From Pseudomonas fluorescens (GTDB lineage: Bacteria; Pseudomonadota; Gammaproteobacteria; Pseudomonadales; Pseudomonadaceae): 64,000 nt of DNA. A model generated the notes under the pieces. The model did not search any database. It saw nothing but the letters and a program-made list of their open reading frames with translations, and was not told the DNA's origin. Both the position numbers and the translations under genes were made by a program. Location of the stretch: contig NZ_CABVIY010000003.1 in NCBI RefSeq assembly GCF_902498195.1, forward strand, positions 744,001-808,000, written 5' to 3'. Of the stretch, positions 8,030 through 15,996 are shown one piece after another; within the stretch, counting starts at the first letter, position 1, and each line of letters begins with the position of its first letter.

Positions 8030-8932
8030 TCATACTGAATCACTTCGCTGTCGAGTAGCTTGCCAACAGATAAGTGATCCTGCTGTAACCAGCACTGCCC
8101 CCTGCCAAAACTGCATGTTCAACACAGCCCCCAACCATACTGCGGCGAATGCCGACGACAGCACGGGCGCGAAGTATGAAGCGGTAGCCAGCAAGGTGAG
8201 GTTTCCGCGCAAGATGCCAATGTTCCATAGGGCATAGCCACCAGCCATTCCTATAGCGGCGGCAACAAGCTCCAGGCTGCTACCCAAGGTGAGCGCTGGA
8301 ATCACCTCGCTGCTGAACAGATATTTCAACCAAAGCACAACCGCCGTCAGCACGAAAAACAGCACCACAAGATTTTGCCCGCCCGCGTACCGCCGAGTGA
8401 CATTGCAATACAAAGCGAAGGTGATCCCACAGGCTAGCGCCAGGCTGTAACTGAGCGGATTGGACTGCACATTGGTGACGATACTTGCCAGTGACAAACC
8501 ATCACCACTCACTACCCACAAAATGCCGAACAGAGCGAGAGCCGTACCAGGGATGATAATCCACCGTGCCTTTTGGCCATTCATGATGATGGCCAGCAAT
8601 ATAGTAAGGCAGGGCCAAAGGTAGTTCACCACACCAAGCTCAATTGCTTGGTTACGACTACTGGCAAATCCTAGTGCGAGCGAAAGGCAGACCTCGTACG
8701 CAACAAAAAGGGCACTGCCCAAAACGAGATAGAGCTTTGGTGTCGAGCGAAGGCGAGGCTTCCCCAATAGGCACACCAGCAAGATTGCGCCCAATGTATA
8801 GATCAGTGCTGCGCCGCCCAATGGGCCGAAGATTTCGCTGACACTCCGGATCAGTCCTGAGGCGGTACTCCACAAAATGATCGCCACTAATCCACATGCC
8901 GTCGCGGCACGCTCGCCTCTAATCCGCATCAT
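8030..8932 (-). CDS. DMT-superfamily exporter, YddG-like
   Basis: 300 aa with about ten transmembrane helices in two EamA repeats. The segments AIELGVVNYLWPCLTILLAI and AGGYALWNIGILRGNLTLLATASYF match the aromatic-amino-acid exporter YddG group. It probably exports an aromatic amino acid or related metabolite from the cytoplasm. AGGGG directly precedes the paired ATG codons (8932 and 8929), so the second may be used. Monocistronic; no pathway neighbours. Confidence 0.87.
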   Translation of the reverse strand: MMRIRGERAATACGLVAIILWSTASGLIRSVSEIFGPLGGAALIYTLGAILLVCLLGKPRLRSTPKLYLVLGSALFVAYEVCLSLALGFASSRNQAIELGVVNYLWPCLTILLAIIMNGQKARWIIIPGTALALFGILWVVSGDGLSLASIVTNVQSNPLSYSLALACGITFALYCNVTRRYAGGQNLVVLFFVLTAVVLWLKYLFSSEVIPALTLGSSLELVAAAIGMAGGYALWNIGILRGNLTLLATASYFAPVLSSAFAAVWLGAVLNMQFWQGAVLVTAGSLICWQATRQRSDSV

Positions 8933-9073
8933 CCCCTCTCGCCCAAAAAGTCGGTGAGTCTACCGGAATGCCTAAAGCTCAATCCGTGAGATGAAGGTTG
9001 AAGAACCCACAGGGAGATTCTTCAGATGGAAACTGAGGCTTCGAAAGCCCATGAGCCGATACTCATAGGTTGA

Positions 9074-9113
9074 AAATTATGGCCCAGCAATAATTATTGC
9101 TGAGCCATAATTT
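9074..9113. terminator. 40-bp near-perfect palindrome after umuC
   Basis: Left arm 9074-9093 and right arm 9094-9113 match at 19 of 20 positions (one C/A mismatch). In the minus direction the stem is followed by TTTTC, so it can terminate umuDC transcription. It also lies upstream of the YddG-like gene and could double as a protein-binding site. Confidence 0.7.
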
Positions 9114-9159
9114 CCAGTAATTTCGACATGACATCGCAGAGACCAACAGACGACTCGGA

Positions 9160-10443
9160 CTACCGACAATACACAGTCCAAAGCTGGTCAACCCTCGTAG
9201 TGAAACTCTGGCTCATCATCTCGCGGCGCATGTCCCAATCCGGGTCAGTCGGCACACTCGCAAGGCGCATCGTCCCCCTACCCCATCGGCCATTAATCGC
9301 ATCCAAAACACCCATAACTTTCTCAGTGGCAACCGGCTGCGAGATCGCGAAGAGGTCTTCCGTGTACTCGCCCTTCTGGCAAAGGTTGACTAGGAGCACC
9401 TCGGCTTTGCTGTACTTGAAGCCTGGGCGGAAAACTCGATCCACTGCATCCACGGCAGCCTTCGTCATCAACCGGACATCGTCGGTTGGATACGGCAATT
9501 CGACCAGGACTCCATTGGCGTATTTGGCTTCCTCCGGATTGAACATCCCGGTGCGAATAGACACGCGTATTTTCTTGCACAGTGAATGCTGGGCTCGGAG
9601 CTTCTCCGTGGCCCGCATCATGTAGGTCGCGACGGCCTCTTTGATCGGTGCAATCTCAGTCAGGCGCTTGCCAAACATACGGCTGCAGCAGATCTCCTGC
9701 TTCGGCGGGTCAGGTTCATCGAGCTCAAGGCATGGCGTGCCGGCAAGCTCACGAGCAGTCTTCTCGATCACCACGCTGAACTTCTTACGCAGTGTCCAGG
9801 GATCCGTCCTGGAGAGATCCCAAGCTGTTTTGATGCCCATCCCCTCCAGGTGCAAAGTCATCTTCCTTCCTACTCCCCAAACATCCGAGACCGAGCATTT
9901 CTTCAGCACCCAGTCGCGCTTGGTTTGGTCACGAAGATCGACTACTCCACCACTCTGCGCTTGCCACTTTTTCGCAGCGTGGTTGGCGAGCTTGCTGAGG
10001 GTTTTCGTACCAGCGATCCCAACACCGACTGGGATGCCAGTGCTCTTGTAAACCTGCGCACGGATCCGTCGTCCAAGCGCCTCCAGGTCACCTGGAACAC
10101 CGGCCAAGTCGGCGAAAGCCTCATCGATGCTGTAAACCTCGACAGCGGGCACCAGCGACTCGATCACGCTCATCACACGTTCGCACATGTCCCCGTAAAG
10201 CGCGTAATTCGATGAGAAGGCCACAATGCCGTGCTGCTTGAGCTTGTGCTTGATCTGGAAGTACGGCTCGCCCATCTTCACGAAGGGTTTACTGTCTGCG
10301 CTGCGAGCGATAACGCAGCCATCGTTGTTCGACAGCACCACGATGGGAGTCTTGGCCAGGTCAGGTCGGAACACTCTCTCGCAGCTCGCGTAGAAAGAGT
10401 TGCAGTCAATCAGCGCGAAAACAGGATCAGGCTTTCGGGTCAT
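9160..10443 (-). CDS. umuC: DNA polymerase V catalytic subunit (Y-family, UmuC/RulB type)
   Basis: About 427 aa from the ATG at 10443; a GTG lies two codons upstream. Error-prone translesion polymerase. The Y-family palm motifs are visible: FALIDCNSFYASCERVF with the first metal-binding aspartate, and VYSIDEAFADL with the D-E pair. HhH-type GIAGTKTLSKLANHAAKKW follows, and the little-finger region runs to the C-terminus. The start overlaps the end of umuD by about 17 bp, the usual coupled arrangement. Intact. Plasmid-borne rulB homologues are known landing sites for integrative elements, but here the reading frame is uninterrupted. Confidence 0.95.
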   Translation of the reverse strand: MTRKPDPVFALIDCNSFYASCERVFRPDLAKTPIVVLSNNDGCVIARSADSKPFVKMGEPYFQIKHKLKQHGIVAFSSNYALYGDMCERVMSVIESLVPAVEVYSIDEAFADLAGVPGDLEALGRRIRAQVYKSTGIPVGVGIAGTKTLSKLANHAAKKWQAQSGGVVDLRDQTKRDWVLKKCSVSDVWGVGRKMTLHLEGMGIKTAWDLSRTDPWTLRKKFSVVIEKTARELAGTPCLELDEPDPPKQEICCSRMFGKRLTEIAPIKEAVATYMMRATEKLRAQHSLCKKIRVSIRTGMFNPEEAKYANGVLVELPYPTDDVRLMTKAAVDAVDRVFRPGFKYSKAEVLLVNLCQKGEYTEDLFAISQPVATEKVMGVLDAINGRWGRGTMRLASVPTDPDWDMRREMMSQSFTTRVDQLWTVYCR

Positions 10444-10861
10444 GAGCACGCACGCTGAATGTCACAACACCCCAAATGATGAGCTCGTCGCCCTCGAGAA
10501 TGTAACGCGGTGGATAGCCAGGATTCTCGGACATCAAGATGATGTTGGGCCCTCGCTTACAAAGGCGCTTACACACGGGCTCCGAATTCACTGCGGCAAT
10601 CACGATATGCCCGTGCTCGGCTGTTATCGAGCGATCAACCACTGCCATGTCACCATCGAAAATTCCCGCACCTTCCATGCTGTGGCCTTCGATGCGCACC
10701 AGGTAGATATGCGGTGCTCGGATGTCCAGCAACTCGTCGATGGATATGTGCTGTTCGAGGTGATCTGCCGCTGGTGATGGAAAGCCTGCTGGGACTTTGA
10801 AGGAGTAAAACGGAAGCTGGACTCCCCCTTCTGCAATTGGGCCGAGGATAGTGACGCTCAT
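10427..10861 (-). CDS. umuD: UmuD-like self-cleaving polymerase V subunit (S24 family)
   Basis: 144 aa from the ATG at 10861 (another in-frame ATG is at 10879). Accessory subunit that cleaves itself on RecA filaments to activate polymerase V. The cleavage site aligns as A-G in VPAGFPSPAADH (C-G in E. coli UmuD). The serine nucleophile is in GHSMEGAGIFDGD and the general-base lysine in PVCKRL. Transcribed from a consensus LexA site at 10882-10897 and coupled to umuC. Confidence 0.94.
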   Translation of the reverse strand: MSVTILGPIAEGGVQLPFYSFKVPAGFPSPAADHLEQHISIDELLDIRAPHIYLVRIEGHSMEGAGIFDGDMAVVDRSITAEHGHIVIAAVNSEPVCKRLCKRGPNIILMSENPGYPPRYILEGDELIIWGVVTFSVRAHDPKA

Positions 10862-10881
10862 GAATGGGTGCCTAATCATAA

Positions 10882-10897
10882 CTGTATATGTATACAG
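10882..10897. promoter_or_regulatory. LexA (SOS) box upstream of umuDC
   Basis: CTGTATATGTATACAG, an exact match to the gammaproteobacterial consensus CTGT-N8-ACAG. It is 20 bp upstream of the umuD ATG at 10861. Established knowledge: LexA represses umuDC until DNA damage. Confidence 0.93.
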
Positions 10898-10920
10898 TTA
10901 ACGTCGAAGCGAGCTTGCGG

Positions 10921-11121
10921 TCAATCTTGGGCGAGGAAAATTGCGACCGATGGGTTTTCTGGGAGGGCGTTTGGAGGTTGGCCAGGAGTCATGAGAGCTG
11001 AAACCTGACCGAATTTCGATGTGCCGTCTGAGGTTGCGAACTGCATTCCACTGCCAACCGGTTTGCATTCAATCCACCAATCGCTTTGGTTTTTCCCTAA
11101 ACGAAATTGAGCAAGGAACAA
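10921..11121 (-). CDS. Possible small hypothetical protein
   Basis: 66-codon frame from a TTG start, no family recognised. The composition (WWIECKPVG, GMQFATSDG) looks protein-like, but there is no clear Shine-Dalgarno. It ends just upstream of the umuD SOS promoter on the same strand. It may be a remnant. Confidence 0.25.
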   Translation of the reverse strand: MFLAQFRLGKNQSDWWIECKPVGSGMQFATSDGTSKFGQVSALMTPGQPPNALPENPSVAIFLAQD

Positions 11122-11278
11122 GGCATGCGACAGGCAGAAATCTGCGAGAAGCTGTCAGTCGCCAAACATATAAAAACCACTGTTTGCTAAGCTCCCGGCA
11201 CTTTTTTGACCTAAGCTGGCTCTTAAATTGCGTTCGTCGGGAAGCGCGCCCTGAAAATGGCATTTTCAATGCGATTCA

Positions 11279-11665
11279 ATGACAAGCAATTCGGGCCAGA
11301 AGATGAAAGTCAGAGCAACAGTCATATGTGAGAGAGATCGAGAGGTCTTGTTCGTTCGCAAACCGAGATCAAAATGGTCTTTGCCTGGTGGCAAGGTGGA
11401 AACTGGCGAAGCTGTCGCAGCAGCTGCCGTGCGAGAACTCCAGGAAGAAACCGGGCTAAACGTTGATCAGCTCCTTTACGTTTTTGAGTTCGATGCAGGC
11501 AACACCCGCCACCATGTTTTTGAGGCTTCCGTTCCGGATGGCGAAAGCGCCTTACCTCAAAACGAGATAGTTGAGTGCATTTGGCGTTCCTTGAATTCGT
11601 TTGAAGATCTGGACACAAGCGAAGCTACGAAATCAATTATCAGATCATTTCTACGGCGCCTTTAG
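11279..11665 (+). CDS. Nudix hydrolase
   Basis: 128 aa (or 120 aa from the ATG at 11303). The complete Nudix box G-x5-E-x7-R-E-U-x-E-E-x-G-U is present, from GKVETGEA through RELQEETGL. Nudix enzymes hydrolyse nucleoside diphosphates linked to another moiety; the small single-domain form with an N-terminal VRATVICERDREVLFVR strand is MutT-like. A 17-bp palindrome (TGAAAATG-G-CATTTTCA, 11252-11268) just upstream could be an operator or the promoter-proximal hairpin. Confidence 0.9.
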   Translation: MTSNSGQKMKVRATVICERDREVLFVRKPRSKWSLPGGKVETGEAVAAAAVRELQEETGLNVDQLLYVFEFDAGNTRHHVFEASVPDGESALPQNEIVECIWRSLNSFEDLDTSEATKSIIRSFLRRL

Positions 11666-11694
11666 CCCCCGCTGAATCATCCCCAGGATGGCGC

Positions 11695-12522
11695 ATGCCC
11701 TATCACATTATCTTGCTCATACTTTTCGCAGCGCTATTGCATGCCAGCTGGAATGCCGCGTTGCGCGGTGGCGTCGACAGACTTTGGTCGATGACTATTA
11801 TGTGCGTGGCGGTCGCCATCGCCAGCGTCGCGATGGCCTTATTTCTGGAGGCTCCGGCCAAAGCCAGCTGGTTCTACGCAGGGCTTTCAGCGGTACTGCA
11901 CGTTGGCTACAACTTGTTCCTGGTGCGCAGCTACAAGGTTGGAGACCTTGGGCAAACATACCCTATATCGCGAGGTTCCTCGCCTATCCTGATCACCCTC
12001 GCCGCCTCGGTTTTTGCCGGGGAAACGGTCGGGGCAGTCGCAATGTTCGGCATTTTTCTGGTGTCAGGCGGAATCATCTCGCTGGCGTTTAGAGGGCGAA
12101 AGTTGGCCGTTCCCAGTCTGCCTTACGCCTTGGGAACGGGTTGCTTCATTGCGGCTTATAGCGTGACGGATGGCATTGGCGTTCGCCTGTCCGGTGCGCC
12201 GATGGCATACACGGTCTGGATGTGCGCCTTGTGGGGCTTATTGATGCCGTTGGTGTATGTAGGCATGCGCGACGCGAAAAGTTTATTTACCTTCCGGCCC
12301 GGGTTCATGACGGCTTTCTTCGGAGGCCTTGTTTCACTGCTGGCCTATGGAATCGTCATCTATGCCATGTCTGCCGCGCCCATGGGAGCGGTATCGGCAT
12401 TGCGCGAAACCAGCGTATTGTTCGCGGCATTGATCGGATATTTTTTCTTGGGCGAGACACTGACTGTCCGAAAGATAGTGGCATGCATGGTGATTGCCAT
12501 CGGCACGATCATCATTGGCTGA
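11695..12522 (+). CDS. EamA/DMT-family membrane transporter
   Basis: 275 aa, about ten transmembrane helices in two EamA repeats (PYHIILLILFAALLHASWNA at the start, LRETSVLFAALIGYFFLGE near the end). The ATG at 11695 has AGGA 10 nt upstream. Likely a small-metabolite exporter; substrate not predictable. 30 bp after the Nudix gene and possibly co-transcribed. Confidence 0.88.
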   Translation: MPYHIILLILFAALLHASWNAALRGGVDRLWSMTIMCVAVAIASVAMALFLEAPAKASWFYAGLSAVLHVGYNLFLVRSYKVGDLGQTYPISRGSSPILITLAASVFAGETVGAVAMFGIFLVSGGIISLAFRGRKLAVPSLPYALGTGCFIAAYSVTDGIGVRLSGAPMAYTVWMCALWGLLMPLVYVGMRDAKSLFTFRPGFMTAFFGGLVSLLAYGIVIYAMSAAPMGAVSALRETSVLFAALIGYFFLGETLTVRKIVACMVIAIGTIIIG

Positions 12523-12573
12523 CAGCTGGGGTGCAAAGCCGATGGCCAGCTTTGGGTCGACTGCTGCCCGTCA

Positions 12574-12594
12574 CGACAGGCAAAAATCGGCCAA
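12574..12594 (+). repeat. 21-bp dispersed repeat, copy 1
   Basis: A 21-bp block with core GGCAAAAATCGGCC, identical to the inverse complement of 14783-14803. It lies in the gap between the EamA and GNAT genes, in a longer partially similar stretch (12548-12604). Confidence 0.6.
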
Positions 12595-12661
12595 TAAGAG
12601 ACAGTGGACATTACCCACGCCAAGGCGCTAGCGTCAGCCCCTTCAATGTGAGGGCTACACC

Positions 12662-13114
12662 ATGGATGCTATTGCCTACTACTCAAATGAACTCCATCGC
12701 CGTTGCGTTGTGGATCTCTGGGAAACCGTTTTCGGTTACGAAACCGCGCATAACACCCCCAGCCTTGCTATCGACAAAAAGCTAGCTGTTAAGGACGGCC
12801 TTTTTTTTGTCGCATTGGCAGGAAAAGAGGTTGTCGGCACCGTTCTCGCGGGATACGACGGCCATCGTGGATGGCTGTACTCGGTTGCGGTGCATCCCGC
12901 ACATCGTCGAAAGGGCCTTGGCGCAAAACTTGTTCGTCATGCTGAGGACGCCTTGACCGAACGTGGCTGCATGAAAATCAACCTGCAAATCGTCAGCACA
13001 AATGAAAGCGTCAAAACCTTTTACGAATCTCTGGGCTACTCGACCGAACCGCGCATCAGCATGGGGAAAAAGATCCAGTCGAATGTTGTGATGCCAGAAA
13101 ACAAGCTTTGGTGA
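12662..13114 (+). CDS. GNAT-family N-acetyltransferase
   Basis: 150 aa. The acetyl-CoA pyrophosphate loop is visible (SVAVHPAHRRKGLGAKLVRH, matching Q/R-x-x-G-x-G/A), followed by the C-terminal INLQIVSTNESVKTFYESLGY strand-helix typical of YpeA-like GNATs. GAGG sits 8 nt before the ATG. Substrate unknown. Stands alone. Confidence 0.9.
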   Translation: MDAIAYYSNELHRRCVVDLWETVFGYETAHNTPSLAIDKKLAVKDGLFFVALAGKEVVGTVLAGYDGHRGWLYSVAVHPAHRRKGLGAKLVRHAEDALTERGCMKINLQIVSTNESVKTFYESLGYSTEPRISMGKKIQSNVVMPENKLW

Positions 13115-13618
13115 CAGTCGCAACAGGTCGAACTCTGCCGCTCGCCATCAATAGGTGTAACTCGGCGTGCGACCCTGATCAATTTCCCTGCGGAAAGGTA
13201 GTCGCTTCTCCGCGCAAGCGGCTAGCCGTGCAGGCCGGAATGCTGCAATCAGGAACGTTCTTATTGGCCGTATAAAATAGGGTGAACGCTCAAGTGCAAG
13301 CTTGGTTATCGCGGCGGAGAAGACGACACCAAGCCAAGTGAGGAGGAAATTCAATTGGAGCTGGCCTTGGCTGCGAAATTGCACTCCACTTGACCATCCG
13401 CTTGCATTCGATCTGACCAGTCATTTGCATTCGTTCTGACCACCGATTACATCGGATTTCACCAGCACGCTTTGTAACCATGATCGGCAGAGAACGGCCA
13501 GGAGCAGTCTTCTATGTGTCTACGAAACCCGGGGCGGTTCGTGCAGGCCGAACGACCATCGTCTATACCTACCCCAGCATTTTCAATTACCCGCAAAAAC
13601 GCCTGGTGAAAGGTGAGA
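13115..13618. other. 500-bp gap: degraded coding tail, then left repeat array
   Basis: No complete gene. An open stretch without a start codon (about 13299-13395, GGEDDTKPSEEEIQLEL) runs straight into the repeat array at 13379 and looks like a gene tail cut by the element. The rest is the array and the promoter region of the 13619 gene. Confidence 0.4.
13379..13464 (+). repeat. Left terminal array of a transposase-less element
   Basis: Three 18-bp units at 13379, 13402 and 13425 with exact 23-bp spacing, consensus TTGCATTCGATCTGACCA, plus a degenerate fourth at 13447. The units match, in inverse orientation, those at 14853-14915. Multiple terminal repeats with TG/CA ends are characteristic of IS21-family elements; no istA or istB lies between. 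Confidence 0.8.
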
Positions 13619-14332
13619 ATGATGAGTGCTTACGTTCGAGCAGTTGTGCTGATGGTTCTCTTTGCACAATACCCGTGTGCAGTGTTCGCAGACTTGCCCA
13701 GCCCGACCAAATCTCCCGAGCCTCCCCCTTGGTTCAGGCCACAACTTACAAACGAGCAAATTCCTAGCGCAGAATTTTTGATTTTGGAGAAACTGGTAAC
13801 TCAATACGGAGATGAGTCAGCGATTAGGCAGGCTTCCATCAAAGAAGACAGTAGCGCTGAATCTCCCGCCGTCATAGTTGCGATAGTGGCAGTTCTTTTT
13901 GCGATATTCGTTCCGTATATGCAAGATAAATCAAACAAGAAGCAGGAACTTAGCAAGCTGACATTTGAAATATGGAGCAAGTATCTAGAAGGCTATGCCG
14001 AGCATGGTGCGGTATTAGATTTTCTTGGCAGCAGGCCTACAAGAGACGATGCTGAATTTATAAGAGTTCAGCGCTTTAGAAATTGGCTAAATAGCATTGC
14101 AGCACTGGGAAATAAATCAATGCTAAGTAATGAGATGATGGCCACTCTCGGCATGACTCAGGTTTTGAAGGGGTTTCTTGCGGATTTGAACTTGGCAGTT
14201 GATAGTTTCAAAAAGGATGCGTCCCCCCTCGATCTGGTTGCGATCCACTGGAAGCAAAAATACGAAACTGAACTAGGTGATTGTACCCCTATGACAGTTT
14301 GGCTAGCTACTTTGACGAGTATAAAATTATGA
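13619..14332 (+). CDS. Membrane-anchored protein of unknown function, cargo gene 1
   Basis: About 237 aa; the start is one of two adjacent ATGs after AGGTGAGA, with an earlier GTG at 13613. N-terminal signal-like hydrophobic stretch (AVVLMVLFAQYPCAVFA) and a transmembrane helix around residues 84-103 (SPAVIVAIVAVLFAIFVPYM), then a cytoplasmic helical domain of about 130 residues starting NKKQELSKLTFEIWSKYLEG. No family recognised. Codon use is more AT-rich than in flanking chromosomal genes. Its stop overlaps the next start (ATGA at 14329). Being the cargo of a small mobile element, a defence or maintenance role is possible but unproven. Confidence 0.65.
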   Translation: MMSAYVRAVVLMVLFAQYPCAVFADLPSPTKSPEPPPWFRPQLTNEQIPSAEFLILEKLVTQYGDESAIRQASIKEDSSAESPAVIVAIVAVLFAIFVPYMQDKSNKKQELSKLTFEIWSKYLEGYAEHGAVLDFLGSRPTRDDAEFIRVQRFRNWLNSIAALGNKSMLSNEMMATLGMTQVLKGFLADLNLAVDSFKKDASPLDLVAIHWKQKYETELGDCTPMTVWLATLTSIKL

Positions 14333-14625
14333 GCAATGAATCGATTGACAGTATTACAGACGATTGGAACGAGGCACTACATGCCATTATTTTAAGTGAC
14401 GGTGAAGATAAGCTTAAGACGAAGCATGTCGAGCGAGCAATGAAGAAAGCTTACGACTTGCTTCGTGGGTATACTCAGCCATCCAAGTCTAGTGAAAGAG
14501 ATGATGGATACATAATAGGTAACGAAGAGTCGGAACAGGCGTCATCAGGTTCGACCCAGGGGCAAAAGCTAACTTGCCCCTGCGGTATGGCTGACATTAC
14601 GTTCACTGTTAAAAAGAAAACCTAG
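14329..14625 (+). CDS. Small soluble protein of unknown function, cargo gene 2
   Basis: 98 aa from an ATG that overlaps the stop of the preceding gene (ATGA), so translation is coupled. Acidic, helical N-terminal half (DSITDDWNEALHAIILSDGE), a Ser/Glu-rich linker, and a terminal CPCG motif that might bind metal. No family recognised. The coupling implies the two products work together. Confidence 0.6.
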   Translation: MSNESIDSITDDWNEALHAIILSDGEDKLKTKHVERAMKKAYDLLRGYTQPSKSSERDDGYIIGNEESEQASSGSTQGQKLTCPCGMADITFTVKKKT

Positions 14626-14782
14626 CTACCAATATGGTTGAAGTCGATTTCGCTAGATGGGTGGCCACAGCGATGTTGGCGCTGATGCGATTTTGACCCA
14701 GCCTGCTAATTTTGACTGTCCCATGAATAGTAGGGCTTTTTGCCACGACGGAAGTCGATTTTGCCTTGGTAATCGTCTGCTT

Positions 14783-14803
14783 TTGGCCGATTTTTGCCTG
14801 TCG
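14783..14803 (-). repeat. 21-bp dispersed repeat, copy 2
   Basis: Exact inverse complement of 12574-12594, 2.2 kb away. It lies outside the EamA/GNAT segment and just inside the right array. Confidence 0.6.
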
Positions 14804-14852
14804 CCACCGTTTGCTTTGGGTCGAGTCCAGCCAGTCATGGAGATCATGTGCC

Positions 14853-14915
14853 TGGTCACGTCCAATGCAAACGACTGGTCAAGTCGAATGCAAATGGATG
14901 GTCAAGTCCATGCAA
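14853..14915 (-). repeat. Right terminal array of the transposase-less element
   Basis: Units start at 14853, 14876 and 14899 (again 23-bp spacing), for example TGGTCAAGTCGAATGCAA. On the minus strand they match the left array closely: the outermost units share ACTTGACCATCC and the middle units share TTGCATTCGA and TGACCAGTC. Confidence 0.8.
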
Positions 14916-15049
14916 TTACTCACTTGGCCGAGGCACTGTGGAGGAAGCAGTGCGAGCAATGGCTGGCAAAGAACAGCGAGGCCGTTAATGCCTACAACGA
15001 ATACGTGGAAGCCCACGGCGTCTCCAGCGACTCTGTACGGAGCTTCTGA
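14916..15049 (+). pseudogene. ccdA: C-terminal fragment of a CcdA-type antitoxin
   Basis: The frame ending at 15049 encodes LAEALWRKQCEQWLAKNSEA followed by VNAYNEYVEAHGVSSDSVRSF. This matches the CcdA C-terminus (W-L-x-x-N-x-x-A-x-x-x-Y-N-x-x-V-E-x-x-G). The N-terminal ribbon-helix-helix part is missing; the frame instead continues back into the repeat array. CcdA neutralises the gyrase poison CcdB, but no ccdB follows. A dead toxin-antitoxin locus truncated at the element boundary. Confidence 0.75.
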
Positions 15050-15200
15050 TGCCTGAACGATGGCGCAATGGATAGTCGCGCAACGTCGATGAAAATCGCT
15101 TCTTCGCGGCAGCGGCTACAAAAGCAAGCAGAGTAGAAACCAGCGATATAGTGTGCGCATGATAGCCTGCTGTCAGATATCACTGTTGTGAGACCCTGCC

Positions 15201-15500
15201 TTGAGCACACCCAGCGTACCCAACGATTTCGAAACACTGATCAGCGCGCCAAAATTTTCGGACGACCCTACTGGGCGCCGGCAGAAACAGCGGTGGCAGC
15301 TCATCGCCAGCGACATTTACAAAAGCACTTCTATGGAAGCCTTGCTCGAAGCCAGGGGCAAAGCTGAGGGCTACATCCATGGCCTGGTGGACGCCGGGCA
15401 CTTGTCGACGAGAGACACCGACCGGGACTATTTGATCCTGTGCATCGTGCAAAGAAGGCGCGAGTTTTTGCAGAAATTGTTGAGTGAGTTTGGCTACTGA
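15201..15500 (+). CDS. Hypothetical protein, 99 aa
   Basis: No family recognised. Reads from a TTG just after an in-frame stop; no better start exists before codon 45. Mostly helical and charged (SMEALLEARGKAEGYIHGLVD ... VQRRREFLQKLLSEFGY). A good rho-independent terminator follows at 15553-15580, which supports expression on this strand. Confidence 0.55.
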   Translation: MSTPSVPNDFETLISAPKFSDDPTGRRQKQRWQLIASDIYKSTSMEALLEARGKAEGYIHGLVDAGHLSTRDTDRDYLILCIVQRRREFLQKLLSEFGY

Positions 15501-15552
15501 GACCGCCCCTAGTCTCATGGAAACAGCCAATAGCTGAACGACCAAGTGAAAG

Positions 15553-15580
15553 GCTCCGAATTGCGGTTTCGGAGCTTTTT
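15553..15580 (+). terminator. Rho-independent terminator
   Basis: GCTCCGAA (15553-15560) pairs with TTCGGAGC (15568-15575), followed by TTTTT. Terminates the plus-strand gene ending at 15500. Confidence 0.85.
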
Positions 15581-15590
15581 GAATGATTAC

Positions 15591-15947
15591 TTAGTAGCGT
15601 TCGCCGGTGCTCAAAAACTTCAGAAAACTCCCCCGTCCAACGCCTCGCAAAAAGCTGCCAATGACGTAATTACCATCTTGTGTTTCGAGCAGCCAGAAAC
15701 GCCCTTCTTTCCGTACGGTGTGAATTTTTCCTGTTCGCAGAATGGCGCCATCTACTTTGCGGTACCCCTCGTGCCTCTCTGCGTGGTCAAAGGAAACACC
15801 TGCACACGCATCCTCAGCGATGAACGCATCACTGATGAAAGCGGTAATTGGCACGCTGTATTTTCGATTGCTCGCTCGCACCAAGCGACTCAGCTGAAAG
15901 TCACTTACATCCTTACCGTGGATCTCCACTGCAATTTCTTCAGGCAT
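15591..15947 (-). CDS. Hypothetical protein, 118 aa
   Basis: No family recognised. Beta-rich, soluble, no signal peptide; starts MPEEIAVEIHGKDVSDFQLS and has a GYRKVDGAILRTGKIHTVRK segment. Lies 49 bp downstream of the DUF6957-like gene on the same strand and is probably co-transcribed with it. Confidence 0.55.
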   Translation of the reverse strand: MPEEIAVEIHGKDVSDFQLSRLVRASNRKYSVPITAFISDAFIAEDACAGVSFDHAERHEGYRKVDGAILRTGKIHTVRKEGRFWLLETQDGNYVIGSFLRGVGRGSFLKFLSTGERY

Positions 15948-15996
15948 CCGTCCATAGCTCCAAAACGATTCAATATGTGTTTTGCGGCGTCACCAC

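Larger units (their letters stand above)
13379..14915. mobile_element. 1.54-kb non-autonomous element with two-gene cargo
   Basis: Bounded by two inward-facing inverted arrays of three 18-bp units at 23-bp spacing. Inside are only the two coupled genes 13619-14332 and 14329-14625 and no transposase, so mobilisation would need an outside enzyme. The right end abuts a ccdA fragment lacking its N-terminus, and the left end abuts a headless open frame, so both flanks look disrupted. A clear target duplication is not visible. Confidence 0.55.
14626..15200. other. 575-bp gap: repeats, right array, ccdA remnant
   Basis: Contains a short inverted repeat copy (14783-14803), the right array (14853-14915) and the ccdA fragment. 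After it, 15050-15200 has no supportable gene. An ATG at 15060 (MAQWIVAQRR, then stop) resembles a ccdB start only in its first three residues. Confidence 0.5.

Noticed and set aside
13148..13384. 78-codon minus-strand frame left of the small element
   Set aside because: No family or Shine-Dalgarno; it crosses the repeat array boundary.
15060..15092. ccdB start (MAQ...) after the ccdA remnant
   Set aside because: The frame stops after ten residues (MAQWIVAQRR) and does not follow CcdB.
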